Below, piece after piece: positions 22,861 to 34,300 of a stretch of DNA of 64,000 bases. This DNA is from Cheilinus undulatus (taxonomy: Eukaryota > Chordata > Actinopteri > Labriformes > Labridae). How positions within the stretch are numbered: position 1 is the first letter of the stretch; the number at the start of each line of letters is the position of its first letter. A program made the translations under genes and the position numbers. Below the pieces are notes generated by a model that saw only the letters and a list, made by a program, of their open reading frames with translations, searched no databases and was not told the origin of the DNA. The DNA lies in assembly GCF_018320785.1 (NCBI RefSeq), contig NC_054868.1, positions 47,685,874 through 47,749,873 of the forward strand, in the 5' to 3' direction.

Positions 22861-23301
22861 GGCTTGAAATGTTATAAATGGGAATGGGACAGCCCTTTGT
22901 TTTTTGTTGACAGCATCTTGCAGATAAAAACAAAGGTGAAAACAAGTGTGCCTTGCTTATAGGCCCATTTCCTCAGTGGATGAAGGCTTTTTTATATACT
23001 TAGGAAAATTTCTTCCTTTTTTGCGGTGTCAGTGGTTTTGCACCCTCCATGTTTTTTTGTTTACCATTTCGCCCTTTTCGCCTGTCTGGGTCTTTGCTTG
23101 TGTTGTACTCACTCTCAATTTGCTTTGGACAAAAGCAACATGCAGCTGAGAGCTAAATGACATTGTCACATGTAATGTTAGTATTTAGTGTTACATCTAG
23201 AATGAAAACCAGGCATCCATGTTGCCGTTTCTTTGCAACGATGTCCCAATACAGTCGATACATGAGTTCCATTCGAGGGCTGCATAAATATGAATTGGCA
23301 A

Positions 23302-23307
23302 TTTATT
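23302..23307 (-). terminator. Possible polyadenylation signal, litaf-like gene
   Basis: AATAAA on the minus strand about 250 bases after the stop codon. Other AT-rich hexamers are nearby, so this is tentative. Confidence 0.
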
Positions 23308-23558
23308 AATAAGGGGGAAACCATGTTAATTAAAGCTTTATCTGATTTGTTTTTTAATTTGCTAATCTGTCACTTCAACTGTAAAAATGCCCCTTATGAT
23401 TTCCTAAAGTCTATTCCTGCATTATTAAATGTCCAGACATTGTTCACTCGACTACAACATATAACAGAGAAGAATATTTTCTGCATTCATGGAGCAAGTA
23501 ACCAAAAAGTAGGGTATTTTTCTTTGTTTAAAATCATCTGTTGCAGCTCTCACACAAG

Positions 23559-23667
23559 CTATAAGCGTTTATAGACACCAAGTTGAGTCTTGCAGGTTGG
23601 GCAGGAGTGCTCTGCATTTTTCAGCCGGTCCACACAGAAGGGGATGAGGCAGCAACCTAAAACAAAG
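23559..23667 (-). CDS. litaf-like: litaf-like exon 4, second zinc knuckle and stop
   Basis: Acceptor CCTCTCCAG at 23668-23669 gives [15 protein letters not shown] nearer AG (TTTTAG) would delete four residues of the membrane segment. Ends [14 protein letters not shown] then TAG. Confidence 0.
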
Positions 23668-26600
23668 CTGGAGAGGACAGCGACTTGGGTCAGAATCATA
23701 GGTCACCATTTGACTGTATGCAATCTGGCCAATTTGTGGTCACTTAGCAGCTTGCTTTACCATGCTCAGGATGCCTCTATGGCATCAGCGTCTGGTTAAG
23801 ACCTTTTACATGATAGCATACACCAAAAATCAAAGAGGGCCTAAAAATGTTTGTAAGATAACTAACAATAGCCTATTGGAGGTTTAACATGCACAAGCCT
23901 ATAATAAACTGAGCACAAAAACTAAGGACATTTGTGTTTGGTAGATCATTGTGTTTGCCATTCTGGCATGAACAGCATGTGCAGGCTGATCCCACAAGTG
24001 TTCAATGGGGTTGAAGTCAGGACTGCTGGCAGGCCGTTCCATCCTCTCCACTCCCATATTATGGAGGTAGTCTCTGATAAACCCCGCTCTGTGGGGGCGA
24101 GCTTTGTTATCTTGGAGGATAGAGATCAGTCCCTGACTATGGAGGTATGGGACTGCCACTGGTTGTAGAATCTCGTCTTTATATATCTCAATATTAACTT
24201 TACCTCCAATGATGACAAGCCTTGTTTTTCCAGTGAGGGAGATGCCGCCCTACACCATCACACTGCCTCCACCAAAAGATGTTACTCTATCAGTGCAGCC
24301 ATCGGCATAGTGTTCTCCACATCCTCTCCACACTTTGACCAACTGCCGTAGGCAGAATCTGGACTCATCACTAAAATGAACATTCCTCCACATGTTCAGG
24401 TTCCATTGTATGTGTTGCTGACACCAGGGCAAAAGAGCCCGACAGTTAAGTGCTGACCGAAGATTTGCTGCGTGCAGTCTGTTCTGGATTTTCTGGGCAG
24501 AGCTGTCAGTCATATCGTCCTGCAAACCCTGACCGCAAATCTGTAGAAGACAGCCTATGCTTAGTAAGTGCTGATAGGGTGAGGAAACAGTCTTCCTGAG
24601 GTGTTGTTTCACAGCCTGTCTCTGACATCCCTTGTAGTATGGAAGCTGGCCTTCAGTTTGGTGATGGTACTAGGGATACTTCAAATAATGCTGCAACTAA
24701 GTTTTGCAGGAAAAAAAAAAACAGGTTGAAGTTGCCTTTCAGACGGGACTTATCCAGATCAGTCAAACGTGATATGCTATTTCTTAGAACATACACCTAT
24801 TGGCCATAGTAGCTGGGCCCATGCTCACAGGTGCTGACAGTCAGGCTCCTGACTGTCAGCACCTGGGGGTACCAGAAGCTCAAAATAAGAGTCGGTAATA
24901 ACAGCAGAATAAGCTGGCACTTATTCTGCATTTGCAGAAGAGATTTGGCATATTTTTCATGGGCACAACCCACAAACTCAGCTCTTGCTGCTCATCCCAC
25001 AAATGCATGTTCCTTACAAATGTGGCTCCATTTAAAGGGAAATAAACAGGCTTTCCTATGGTATAAAACTCATTGCCAAGAAGTATTGTTGCAACAAAGG
25101 AATAATCTACAAAACACAAATTTACTTACTTTTTTTGCCAAGTTTATTTTTTCTAACTGCTTTGGATATGACTCAGGTTAGAGTTAAGGAGTAACTTTTT
25201 TTCTGTGTGGTCAGTCCCACTTTAATCTACAACAACAAACTAACAAGAAAAATATATATCAAGTGAGTCAGTCCTAATCATTGCTTTTTGGATTTTATTT
25301 AAATTTAAAGCAACAGTGGTGTCATAGGCCTGCCCTATATGAAACTGTACAATCTTAGATTGACAATATATGAAACAGATTTTTGCAGTTTGGTTTTACA
25401 TCTTCTTATCTGACAAATGAAATTATCCATCCTACCCACAGAGGAAGAGTCCTCCACAGAAAAGGTATGTGAGCAGACCGGCGGTGTAGTCCACCTTGGT
25501 GAGAACTGTCTGATTGCACTTTGGACAGAAAACCTGAACCGGGCCATCTCCCAACAGGAAAGCTGTAAAGAAATGAAGACATGGTAAGGGTTTCATTACC
25601 TTTAATTATTTGATCACAAACTTCTTATCTAAAGGCTTTTGATCTCAGTGATTGTGACACAGACGATAGACTCACCAACAGGCACTTGTGCATTTGCCAT
25701 TGTTCCTGAAAACAAAAGAAATTAAAGGTGTATGTAAACAACAGTTACAGAAAGTGAGAATTCGAGACAAACCTATAAGGCACAGGTTCAGCTCAAACAG
25801 TCACAATTATCCAGCAAAAGTTAGTCAGTTTTCCTGTAATTCACTTCAAAACGTTTCATTTATATATTCTAGATCACTGTTACTCATCCCAGCTCAACCA
25901 AAGAGCCAAACTGTTGAAAAATACCTTTGCAAGAGCCACAATCTAAGTGGTGAAAAGTGGCAAAAACAGCTTGAAGTAGCAACAAAAATAATTCAAAGGG
26001 GGCAAAAATGGTCCAAATGTGGCAAAAAATGAGAGAAAAATAGTTTAAATGGGCAAAAAGCAGTAAAGAGTGGCAGAATATGGCAAAAAAAAGAGGAAAC
26101 AAGTGGTATTTAATGGCAAAAGGCAGCTTATATGGGCAACAAAAGGTGAAAAAGGGGAAAACAGGAAAAAGGGGCTAAAAGAAGTTGCAAAAATGGGCAA
26201 AAAAGAGGACACGAGTGGTATTTAATGGCAAAAAGTAGCTTAAATGGGCAAAAAGTGGTGAAAAAATGGTGAAAAAAAATGTTCACAGTAGTTTAATCAG
26301 TGGTTAAATGTGCTGTCCCAGTGATTTAAATCAGTGGTTCTTAACTGGTCCAGAAATAGGACCGTCCACCACCCCCACAAGTTGAAATTGTGACTCAAAT
26401 TTCCAAAAACACTAAAATGTATTAATAAACAAGCTGCAGTTTGGACTTTAAATGCAACACTGACTGAACAAAGAGACTGGCATAAAACCTTCATTTTGAT
26501 TATTTTCTGAAGGTTTCTAGAAACTGATCCCAAGCTGATCCCAATTATTGCCTCCCAGCTCCCACAGCCAATCACAGCTCTTTCTCTCACCACAGCGGCG

Positions 26601-27870
26601 TATTTGAATATGACACACTTTTCACTAATCTGCTTACATTGATGCTGATGCACCATGATGCTGCTAGCAAAGCTTCACCTCCTCCTCTCCAGCCTCCTCC
26701 TTCATAGCATAAATCTGGGGTCTGTCTACTCTGGTGTTATCAAAATTATACATTTATGTTTATTATTTGTCATGATTAGAAACATAATGAACATTATTTT
26801 AGGGCCACCATAAAAGATAAAAAATAATAGGTTCCATTAATTTCTGGACAAAAAAGAGGATTTTTTGGGGGGATAAAAAGAAATATTTGAGATTATAAAG
26901 TCTTTGTGTACAAGTCTACAAGAAAGCAAACTCAAAATTTCAGGGTTTAAAAAAGCCATAGATTTAGGGGGGAAAAATCAAAATATTAGAGTTTAAAAAG
27001 TCTTTAATTTTGACATTAAAATATCAAAAATTTCAAGTTTTTAAAATCATAAAAAAAATCACAAGAAACCAAACTGAAAAAGTGGTTTGATTTTTAAAAA
27101 GTCTTTAACTAAAAACAAATTAAAGGTTTGGTTGATGTACATTAATGGCTTTTGAAGTAAAAGATTTGTTTTTATATATATATATAAAGTTATTGACTTT
27201 TAAACTTGAGAATTTTTATTTTTCTCTTGAAAACAGCCATATCATCATCATTATTTTCTAGAGTGGCTTCAAAACACGGTCATATTAATGGATAATTTAT
27301 ACAAAATTCTTTTTGAAGAATAAGTGTCTGTGTGCTGTTATGTTGGAACTTTGTCAATGAAAACAATGAAAACTTTTTCCAGGTGGGTTCTGGGGGGGGG
27401 TTAGCTTTTCTGAGATGCGAGTAGGGGCGTCCTTAGGAAAAATAGGCTGGGAACCACCGGTTTAAAACTTTAAGGAATGATCTCATGTCATTTCAACTAA
27501 AGAAAAACTTATTCTAAGACTAAAAACGCAGTGCAGTTGTGGCATGCACCATTCTTGTAAGTTACCCAGAGTATTTCTGCTCTCTCTTATTAAACAACTA
27601 TCACTCAGGTCTAAATCGTGTTTATTTCCACATATAAGTTCTCATGCATTTAAAAATAGGGATCTAAAGTTGTTGCTTGATAGTCCAGACAAGCTTTTAT
27701 GTAATAAGAACAACAGTTTGACCCCTTAGTATGGTACGGCTGCAGATTGAACAAATGAAATAGGGCTTGTACTTACGATTCGTGTCGGAGAAATCAGACT
27801 GCAGAGGAGAGTTCTTTCCTAATGCAGCTTCACCTTCCCTGCCAACCTTGTTTTCTTCCCCACAAGTCAT
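23559..27870 (-). CDS. litaf-like: Small LITAF-domain protein, four exons, 119 residues
   Basis: Exons 27777-27870, 25676-25705, 25436-25562 and 23559-23667 (minus strand) join in frame to 119 residues plus stop. The C-terminal 68 residues are a LITAF domain. CPKC (Cys54, Cys57) and HSCPTC (Cys106, Cys109) are the two zinc-binding knuckles. Between them lies a hydrophobic stretch (about residues 68-96, [20 protein letters not shown]) that dips into the membrane in known members. It ends in the family hallmark YKRL. LITAF and CDIP1 proteins sit on the cytosolic face of late endosomes and lysosomes. The usual Pro-rich N-terminus with PPxY and P(S/T)AP motifs is missing; a 41-residue non-proline-rich lead replaces it. 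The start chosen is the ATG at 27870; the alternative is MANAQVPVG in exon 2. Adjacency to TXNDC11 supports LITAF-family identity, but which paralogue is uncertain. Confidence 0.
23890..24680 (-). pseudogene. Tc1-like transposase remnant
   Basis: Minus-strand [11 protein letters not shown] (first Asp), [11 protein letters not shown] (second Asp) and [13 protein letters not shown] (Glu) mark a second Tc1-like lineage. Reading frames are broken, the N-terminal HTH is mostly missing, and no clear terminal repeats are seen. It sits in the last intron of the LITAF-like gene. Confidence 0.
25436..25562 (-). CDS. litaf-like: litaf-like exon 3, first zinc knuckle
   Basis: Acceptor TTTACAG, donor TGTGG/GTAGGA. 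Encodes [20 protein letters not shown] and the start of the membrane segment. Upstream GT dinucleotides would break the domain. Confidence 0.
25676..25705 (-). CDS. litaf-like: litaf-like exon 2 (30 bp microexon)
   Basis: Acceptor TTTTCAG, donor GTTG/GTGAGT. It completes the split Arg codon and encodes TMANAQVPV plus one base of the next codon. It contains an alternative initiator Met. Confidence 0.
25930..26290. repeat. Degenerate tandem repeat GTGGCAAAAA
   Basis: Variants of AGTGGCAAAAAATGGT recur irregularly. Intron 1 of the LITAF-like gene. Confidence 0.
26332..27459. mobile_element. hAT-like element, probable
   Basis: CAGTGGTTCTTAAC at the left and GGGAACCACCG at the right match the common hAT-type CAGTGGTT terminus. 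The flanking ATTTAAAT and GTTTAAAA agree at 6 of 8. The AT-rich interior has no ORF. Confidence 0.
27777..27870 (-). CDS. litaf-like: litaf-like exon 1
   Basis: ATG at 27870 and donor AATC/GTAAGT. Encodes 31 hydrophilic residues ([18 protein letters not shown] to SDFSDTN). This is the least certain exon, because the LITAF domain itself lies downstream. Confidence 0.
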
Positions 27871-29254
27871 AAGATTGCTTGAATCACTGCACAGATTTTA
27901 CTGACCCAGCCCTGCAACAGATTCAGCATTCAGCAAAATTAGATAATTTTTCATTAGATGCAGTTCTGCTTTGGACATGGTTTGGTTTTATATTTAGTCA
28001 TAAGTTATAAATTTGGAGACTTTACTTAAGTTACTTAAGAAGAGACAACTTCTTAAACTTTTCTGCACAGGTCATGACCTATGAAGAAATGTAATTTAAT
28101 GTGGATTAATATGACCATGTGGAAACTTTTTTATCATCCCCTTATCAAAAGGAACAATGACTTTGTTTGTTCTGCAGTTTTAGTGTTAATAATGAGCAAA
28201 TCAGATATTTGAATTGATCTGGTTAGTTATTAAAAATCATATAAACATCTCCATGTCCAAATGCCTGGCAATGCATGAAACTAAAGCTAAATACGCCTTT
28301 ATTCAGCTGAAATGAACAGCACATGCTCCCTCTGCTCCAAATTAGATCTGCTGTTTAATTCTGCTGAACACAGCTGACCATTATCAGTCTGTAAGTTCTC
28401 ACAGGGAGAGAGCAGAGCCTCAGTAGTTGTTATTGTCTTAAACCACAAGGAGAGATTCAATCTATCAGTGTAGTGTATGAGGATCAAATTGATTCAAAAT
28501 CTAATCAGTTCACCATCAAGGCCAAGTGTAGCTTTGTGCCAAATTTGACAATAATCCTTTCCAGTATTCTTGAAATATTGAGCTCACAAGATCAGAGGTC
28601 ACAGTCACCAAAATCTAACCAATTCATCCATGAGCTATAGTCAAAACCGGAAGAAAATCCCTTAAAGACCCTGTAAAGTGAAAATAAATCTGCATTTAGG
28701 TTTGTTGCATAACAGGTCACTGCGTAGGGCCCTATGAATTCCATTTTGATTTTTTTTAATTCTGTTTTTTAAATTTTCCACTAATCTTACCATCATAAAG
28801 AGTGTCCTGTTTATGTCAATGAATCAAATGTTCCCGAATTAAATGGAAATAACATTAAGTTTATTGAAAAAGGACACAGGTTGCCCAGGAGCCGTTGTTT
28901 GGAAAATCTTGATAAAAAATAATTATAACCAGTGTAACTGTCAGATATTTCCAACATTTTCAGACACATCCACGTGTATAATCACATCCTAACTGATGTT
29001 TATAATGTCAATGAAGAAATCCTTCTCCTTCTCAAACAGTGATAGTGAGTTAATAAGAAAGTAACACTAAAGTTAAATGGTTAAAAGTAAACTTGTTACC
29101 TTATCTTTTCTTTACTCTCAGTCTGTAACAGTCCATGCAGTTTGATGCTGCATTGTGTTTTTACTCCTGACTGTAGCGCTTCTCTCCTCATCTCTCTCCA
29201 TACATTGCTGCCTGTCCTTCTGCCTCATATCAGACCAGTTTGTTAATGCAGACA

Positions 29255-29636
29255 TGTATCGTCTAGTTAAGCAACCAAAGGGAACTACAGTATCTAGCTC
29301 AGAATGAGCTGTTTCTGTGGCTTTAAATGTTAAGGGGCTGTCTGACTCCGCCCCTCTGAGTAATATGCATGTGGCTCTCAGGAGAGGAGGGTGGGACTTT
29401 CTTCCAAGCCGGGAGGGCCAACCGAACCTGGGGGTGGGGTTAACTCCCCACATGACATCATGAAGGGAAAATCTGAAAACGGCTTGTTTCAGCACATTTA
29501 CTGAAAGGTGGAGAAAGAGAGGGGGAGGGAATGGATTTTTCAGATTCTTGGGGGGATTGTGGACAGGCCAGGGGCACATATTTTTGTCAGAAAAGCCTGA
29601 AAAAGTGTACTTTCCATAATATGTATACCTTTAAGG
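29255..29636. mobile_element. Non-autonomous element, family A copy 2
   Basis: Shares TGTCTGACTCCGCCCCT, GGAGGGCCAACCGAACCTGG and GGACAGGCCAGGGGCACATA with copies at 8529 and 58480. The 5' side is truncated. Confidence 0.
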
Positions 29637-30190
29637 AAAAGTGGTGGACTTTTATACGTCAACCCACCACTGAAATTTTCCTGTCAGGTGTAAACCTTTT
29701 GGAGTCATTCAACTGCCAGGCTCTAGTTCTAGTTTACTTTATGAAATAACTTAAAAGAAATGTTTACATTTGACACCATCCCTCATAATTTCTCCGATTA
29801 ATCAGACTTTCACACAGGAGACCAACAGGATGAAAGATTTTTTAATCAGTAAAAACAGGTGCAATATTTCACATGTAAACAATTGCAGCATCTCAATCTT
29901 AATACCTGAATAGTTACAAAAACAACATTTTAGTGACTCAATGATTCCTGTAAAAATAGATAACAAAACAACTATATCCCCTTCAAACACAAAAGAAAAA
30001 TCTTGCAAATGATTTCAAGTGCTCCTTGGCTCGCCTGCAGATCAGTGAGCAGGCGATCAGCTTCAGTATCAGGTAAGTCTCAGCTTCATTAGTAGCCCTC
30101 GCTCTCTCTCTTTACTCCTGCAGCCAAACTCTACATCACAAGCCTGTAGTTAAGCACGTCATTTTCTCATTTAAGTCTTCCTGCTTGCTT

Positions 30191-30196
30191 TTTATT
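30191..30196 (-). terminator. Possible polyadenylation signal, TXNDC11
   Basis: AATAAA on the minus strand about 620 bases after the stop codon, in TATGCAATAAAAAGC. A reasonable 3' UTR length, but unproven. Confidence 0.
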
Positions 30197-30819
30197 GCAT
30201 ACTTTAGCTTCTTAAATAGTGACATTTATATCTACCTCAGTGGCAGAAAGAACGACATCTATCCTGATCCAAAGCGAATAAGGACTCATAAATTGCTTAA
30301 TTTTTGTATTCTTTCCCTGATAATTCGGCATATTGTACATTTTAGCTGCAAACAGGTGATTACTATTTTGATTATTCAGCTTTTATATGTCTATCTTAAT
30401 CACAGGTGGAGTAAAGAGTTTGGCTGCAGGGTCTCTGATTAAGTCTTTCCCATTTAACAGAAATGACTTTTTGCAAGCACAGCATCAGTAATGAGTAGTT
30501 AAACTTGGACAGTTGGCACTTAATTTTCATACTAGTGTGTTCCCGAGTCCACTGTAATCACAGCACTTTAGAGTATTTGGATCTTCCTCTCTACTCTACC
30601 ACTTTTAATGTTTCTTTACTCGTGTTCTGACTTAGCAGCAGTCTTAGTTGTTCTTCTGACGGATCAAAACCGTAATTTCTTCCTCATTTTCATGGCGAGG
30701 CCTACGAATCTACCTCCTCTTTGTCTCGTTGCAAGTCTAACACAGCTTTTTCCCTCATAAATGTCACTCTCTGGCTTTCTTTCTCGTCATCATGCTCAGG
30801 ATTCCCTGCATGTTTAATG

Positions 30820-31336
30820 TCACGAGGCCATATGGCTGCTTTTCTGTTCTGCCTCTCTTCTCTCCACCTCCGCCTGCTCTTTAGCCTCCGTCCTGTCCTT
30901 CAGCACCCTCAGCAGGACCCTGAGCAGAGTGTTCTCATTCAGCAGGCTCTCAGAGGTTTCTACCAGCTCCTGCAGACGTCTCACTGCCTCCCCGAGCTGC
31001 CGGCTCTTCTCCCGGTGCTGCTCCTCCAGGCTCTCCCTCTCTCGCTGCAGCTCTGCGTTCTGCGCCTCTAAGCTGTGAACATCAAATGTGAGTCGGCGGT
31101 TCTCTCGCCACAGCTGCGCCAGCTGCTGAGAGAGACGCTCGCGGGCGTGGAGAAGTGTTTGAACCTCGTGCTGGAGAGCCAGGAACTCTGCTCGGAGGAC
31201 CGTGTTTGCTCCTGGACCGTCTGTGTTTTCAGAAGCTGCCACAGGTTTGTCGGCGTACTGCACAGAGCCAGAGTGCTGCAGCAGGAAGTGCAGGAGGTTT
31301 GGTAGCGTGATGGGAAGGTCATCAGGAAACTTCACG
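30820..31336 (-). CDS. TXNDC11: TXNDC11 exon 13, coiled coil and stop
   Basis: Acceptor TCTAG at 31337-31338 completes Ser and continues [15 protein letters not shown]. Then a long heptad-rich coiled coil follows ([19 protein letters not shown] onward), ending SSHMAS and TGA. There is no ER-retention tetrapeptide. Confidence 0.
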
Positions 31337-34300
31337 CTAGACTGTTTCCTTTACAAGAAACAAAAACACAAATACAAGAGTGAAAACAAATCTTTGAATA
31401 AATGTAAAAATATTATAGGTAAAGGGCTTTATTTATATACATCCTTAAAGAGGATTTAATATGCTCTTTTTCACTTTTTGTCAGTCTGAGCCACCTATAG
31501 AGAAGTTTTGCATGATCTGCAGCACTAAAACTCCTTATTAATCTCAAACTGGTCACCTTTAGAGCTCTTCTTTCCACCCACCCCTATTATCTGTATTTCT
31601 TGATCTGACTTTTTTTTTTTCCCCATCAAATTTTTCTCGCTGAAGTGTTAGAAAACAGTAAAAATGCATTTTACAATCTCCTCATGTCAGGACAGATATT
31701 TTGAGTTTTTTGCTTTCTATCCAGAATTCCAACACTTTTGGAATTAATTCTTTTGGAAAAGAAAAAAAACTAACCCTTTTGTATTTAAAAACTAAATATT
31801 GAGAATGTTTTTTACAAGATTACATCCAAATTAAATATTTTCATGCCTCTATGCCAGTGACAGCTGAGGCTGAAGACGATTGGTTTTGGGGTTGCCCATC
31901 TTTACAGGTGCATCTAAAAAAAATAAGAATATCACATTAAAGTTCATTTTTTCCTGATTTACTTCAGAAAGTTAAAATTAAATTTTTCTAGATTTATCTC
32001 ACACAAAGTGAAATATTTCAAGACTTTTTGTTCTAAAAAAACTTGATGATTACAGCTAACAGATCACTAAAAACTCAAAAAATAAGAGTACAATGTGGAA
32101 AAGTCCAATTTGCACTGATTCCTGAGCCTTCTTTCTCTCACTGGTTCAGTACACATAACCACAATCATGGGGAAGAGTGCTGACTTGACAAATGTCCAGA
32201 AGACTATCATCACCATCCTCCACAAGGAAGGTAAGCCACAGAAGGCCACTGCTTCTGGGCAGGCTGTTCTCAGAGGCTGTAACAAAGCATATTTATAGAA
32301 AGTTGACTGGAAGAGAAAAGTCTGATACCAAAAGGAGCTCAAGCAACAGGGATGAGCTCAGCCTTCAGAGGGTTGTCAAACTAAGCAGCTTCAAACACTT
32401 AGGGGAGCTTCACAAGGAGTAGACTGAGACTAGAATCAGTGGATCAAGAGCCACCACAGACAGTGATGGCTGGGGTGTCATGCCATCTGCTGCTGTTGGT
32501 CTACTGTTCATTATCAAATCCAGAGTCAACACTATCAGCCATCTACCAGGAGATTTTAGAGACCTCCTTTCTTCCTTCTGCTGAGAAGCTTTATGGAGAT
32601 ACGCATTTCCTGTTCCAGCAGGACTTGGCACCTGCCCACAAGGAAGCCAAAACTACCAGAAACTGGTTTACTGACCATGGTGTTACTGTGTTTGATTGGC
32701 CAGCCAACTGGTCTGACCTGAACCCCATAGAGATTGTGGAAGATGAGAAACACCAGCTTCAACAATACAGACAAGCTGAAGGCTGCTTTCAGAGCAACCT
32801 GGACTTCATAACACTCCAGCAGTACCACGGACTGATTAGCTCCATGCCAAATGGCATTGATGCAGTAATTTGTGTAAAAGGAGCTCCAACCAATTACTGA
32901 GTGCACAAATGAGCATAGTTTTAGATGGTCAACATTTCTGTATTATAAATCCCTTTTTTGACTGATGTTTTGTGACATTTTAATATTCTAAGATAGTGGA
33001 TTTTTTATTTTTGTGAGACTAAATCATCAAGATTAAAACAAAATAAATATTTCACTTTGTATGAGATGAATCTGGTATATATGGAAGTTTCACTTCAAAA
33101 TTAAATCAAAAGAAAGAAACTTTTTCATGGCATTCTAACTTTTTGAGATTCATCTGTGACATCTCAGGTAGGCTTTGATGGATCTTCCTCAAACTTTTTT
33201 ACCCTATTTTTACCCTGACTCAAAGATGAGCTGATTGGATTTTGGAGGCCAAAGGTCAAGATCAATGTGCCTCATATATTGCACAATTGTCCACTCAGAC
33301 TCAAGGATGAACTGACTAGATTTTGACTGTCAAAGGTCAGGGTAACTGAAGAACATTTCTTCTTGACCCAGGACTTTCACTGTCCAGCAACTGGAAACTT
33401 CAAAGAGGCATATCAACACCCTGATCCTGATCATTTCAGCTTTTATTTGCTACGCTCATTTGCATATTAAGGTCCTGGTGTTAAAAAAGACACATGAAAA
33501 TGTGCATCTGTGTTACCTGTACTTGGGAAAGAGGAGGATGGAGGGGACGTGATCCACCATGTACTCCCATGGAAGGTCATTACGTGCAACGTTCACCCTG
33601 TGAACACAAAATGTGGGTATGCATCTTTTTATTTTCATGAAAAGGGATAGAATAAAGAATTGATGTTGGATTTTTAAAGAAGTAGTGAACACTTAAAGAT
33701 TTTTTTCTGCTGAACACTGAGGTATCTGACTGAGTTATGGTAAAACACATCAATGCTGGGGTTATTTCTGACATTTGCACCAAACTGATAAAAATCTGGA
33801 TTTTACATCTTTTAATTAGAGCAAACAGACATCTGCTTTGAAAAATCTTTTCTGAAAAGGCGGGGCTTATGTGACAGAAGAATCCTACCATCAGTAGGTT
33901 TCTACGTCAAAGACTTTATATAAACGGTAGAACGTTACTGCCTCTAACTGACTTTACCATTCAAAGACCACTCCCATCCTCTCCTGCACTGCTTCTACTC
34001 TGACAGCTCCAGCTTTAGTAATGCTGGTGCTGGAGCCAACGGCCCAAACAGGTAGACCACTACGGTCCTCCACCACACTACAGCCTGCTTCAGGGGACTC
34101 TGGAGGGGAAAAATCCTCCACCTCTAAAGATCGCTCAGAGGCAGTAGTGCTGCGGGACTCTGTGTCACTTTCTGGCAAGGGGAGTCACTGTCACTCCCAC
34201 TTCATCTGGAAAACCCTGTCCTTTAAAAAAAAAGATGTCCTTTTCCCCTCCCTCCTCTCAGTACCAAACTGATCACCTTCTGTGCATTTTTTGAAATTTT

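Larger units (their letters stand above)
27871..30819. other. Interval between LITAF-like gene and TXNDC11
   Basis: Apart from the family A copy and the likely TXNDC11 3' UTR (30190-30819), I see AT-rich sequence without supported exons. The promoter of the LITAF-like gene should lie just above 27900, but I see no clear motif. Confidence 0.

Noticed and set aside
29118-29579. Minus-strand ORF of 153 codons
   Set aside because: It lies over a family A repeat whose other copies do not keep the frame.
33954-34178. Minus-strand ORF of 74 codons, Ser/Glu-rich ([20 protein letters not shown]), in TXNDC11 intron 11
   Set aside because: Exons 11 and 12 of TXNDC11 join in phase without it, human TXNDC11 has nothing similar at this point as I recall, and no good splice sites flank it. 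It might be an alternative exon or a retrosequence; support is too weak to list it.
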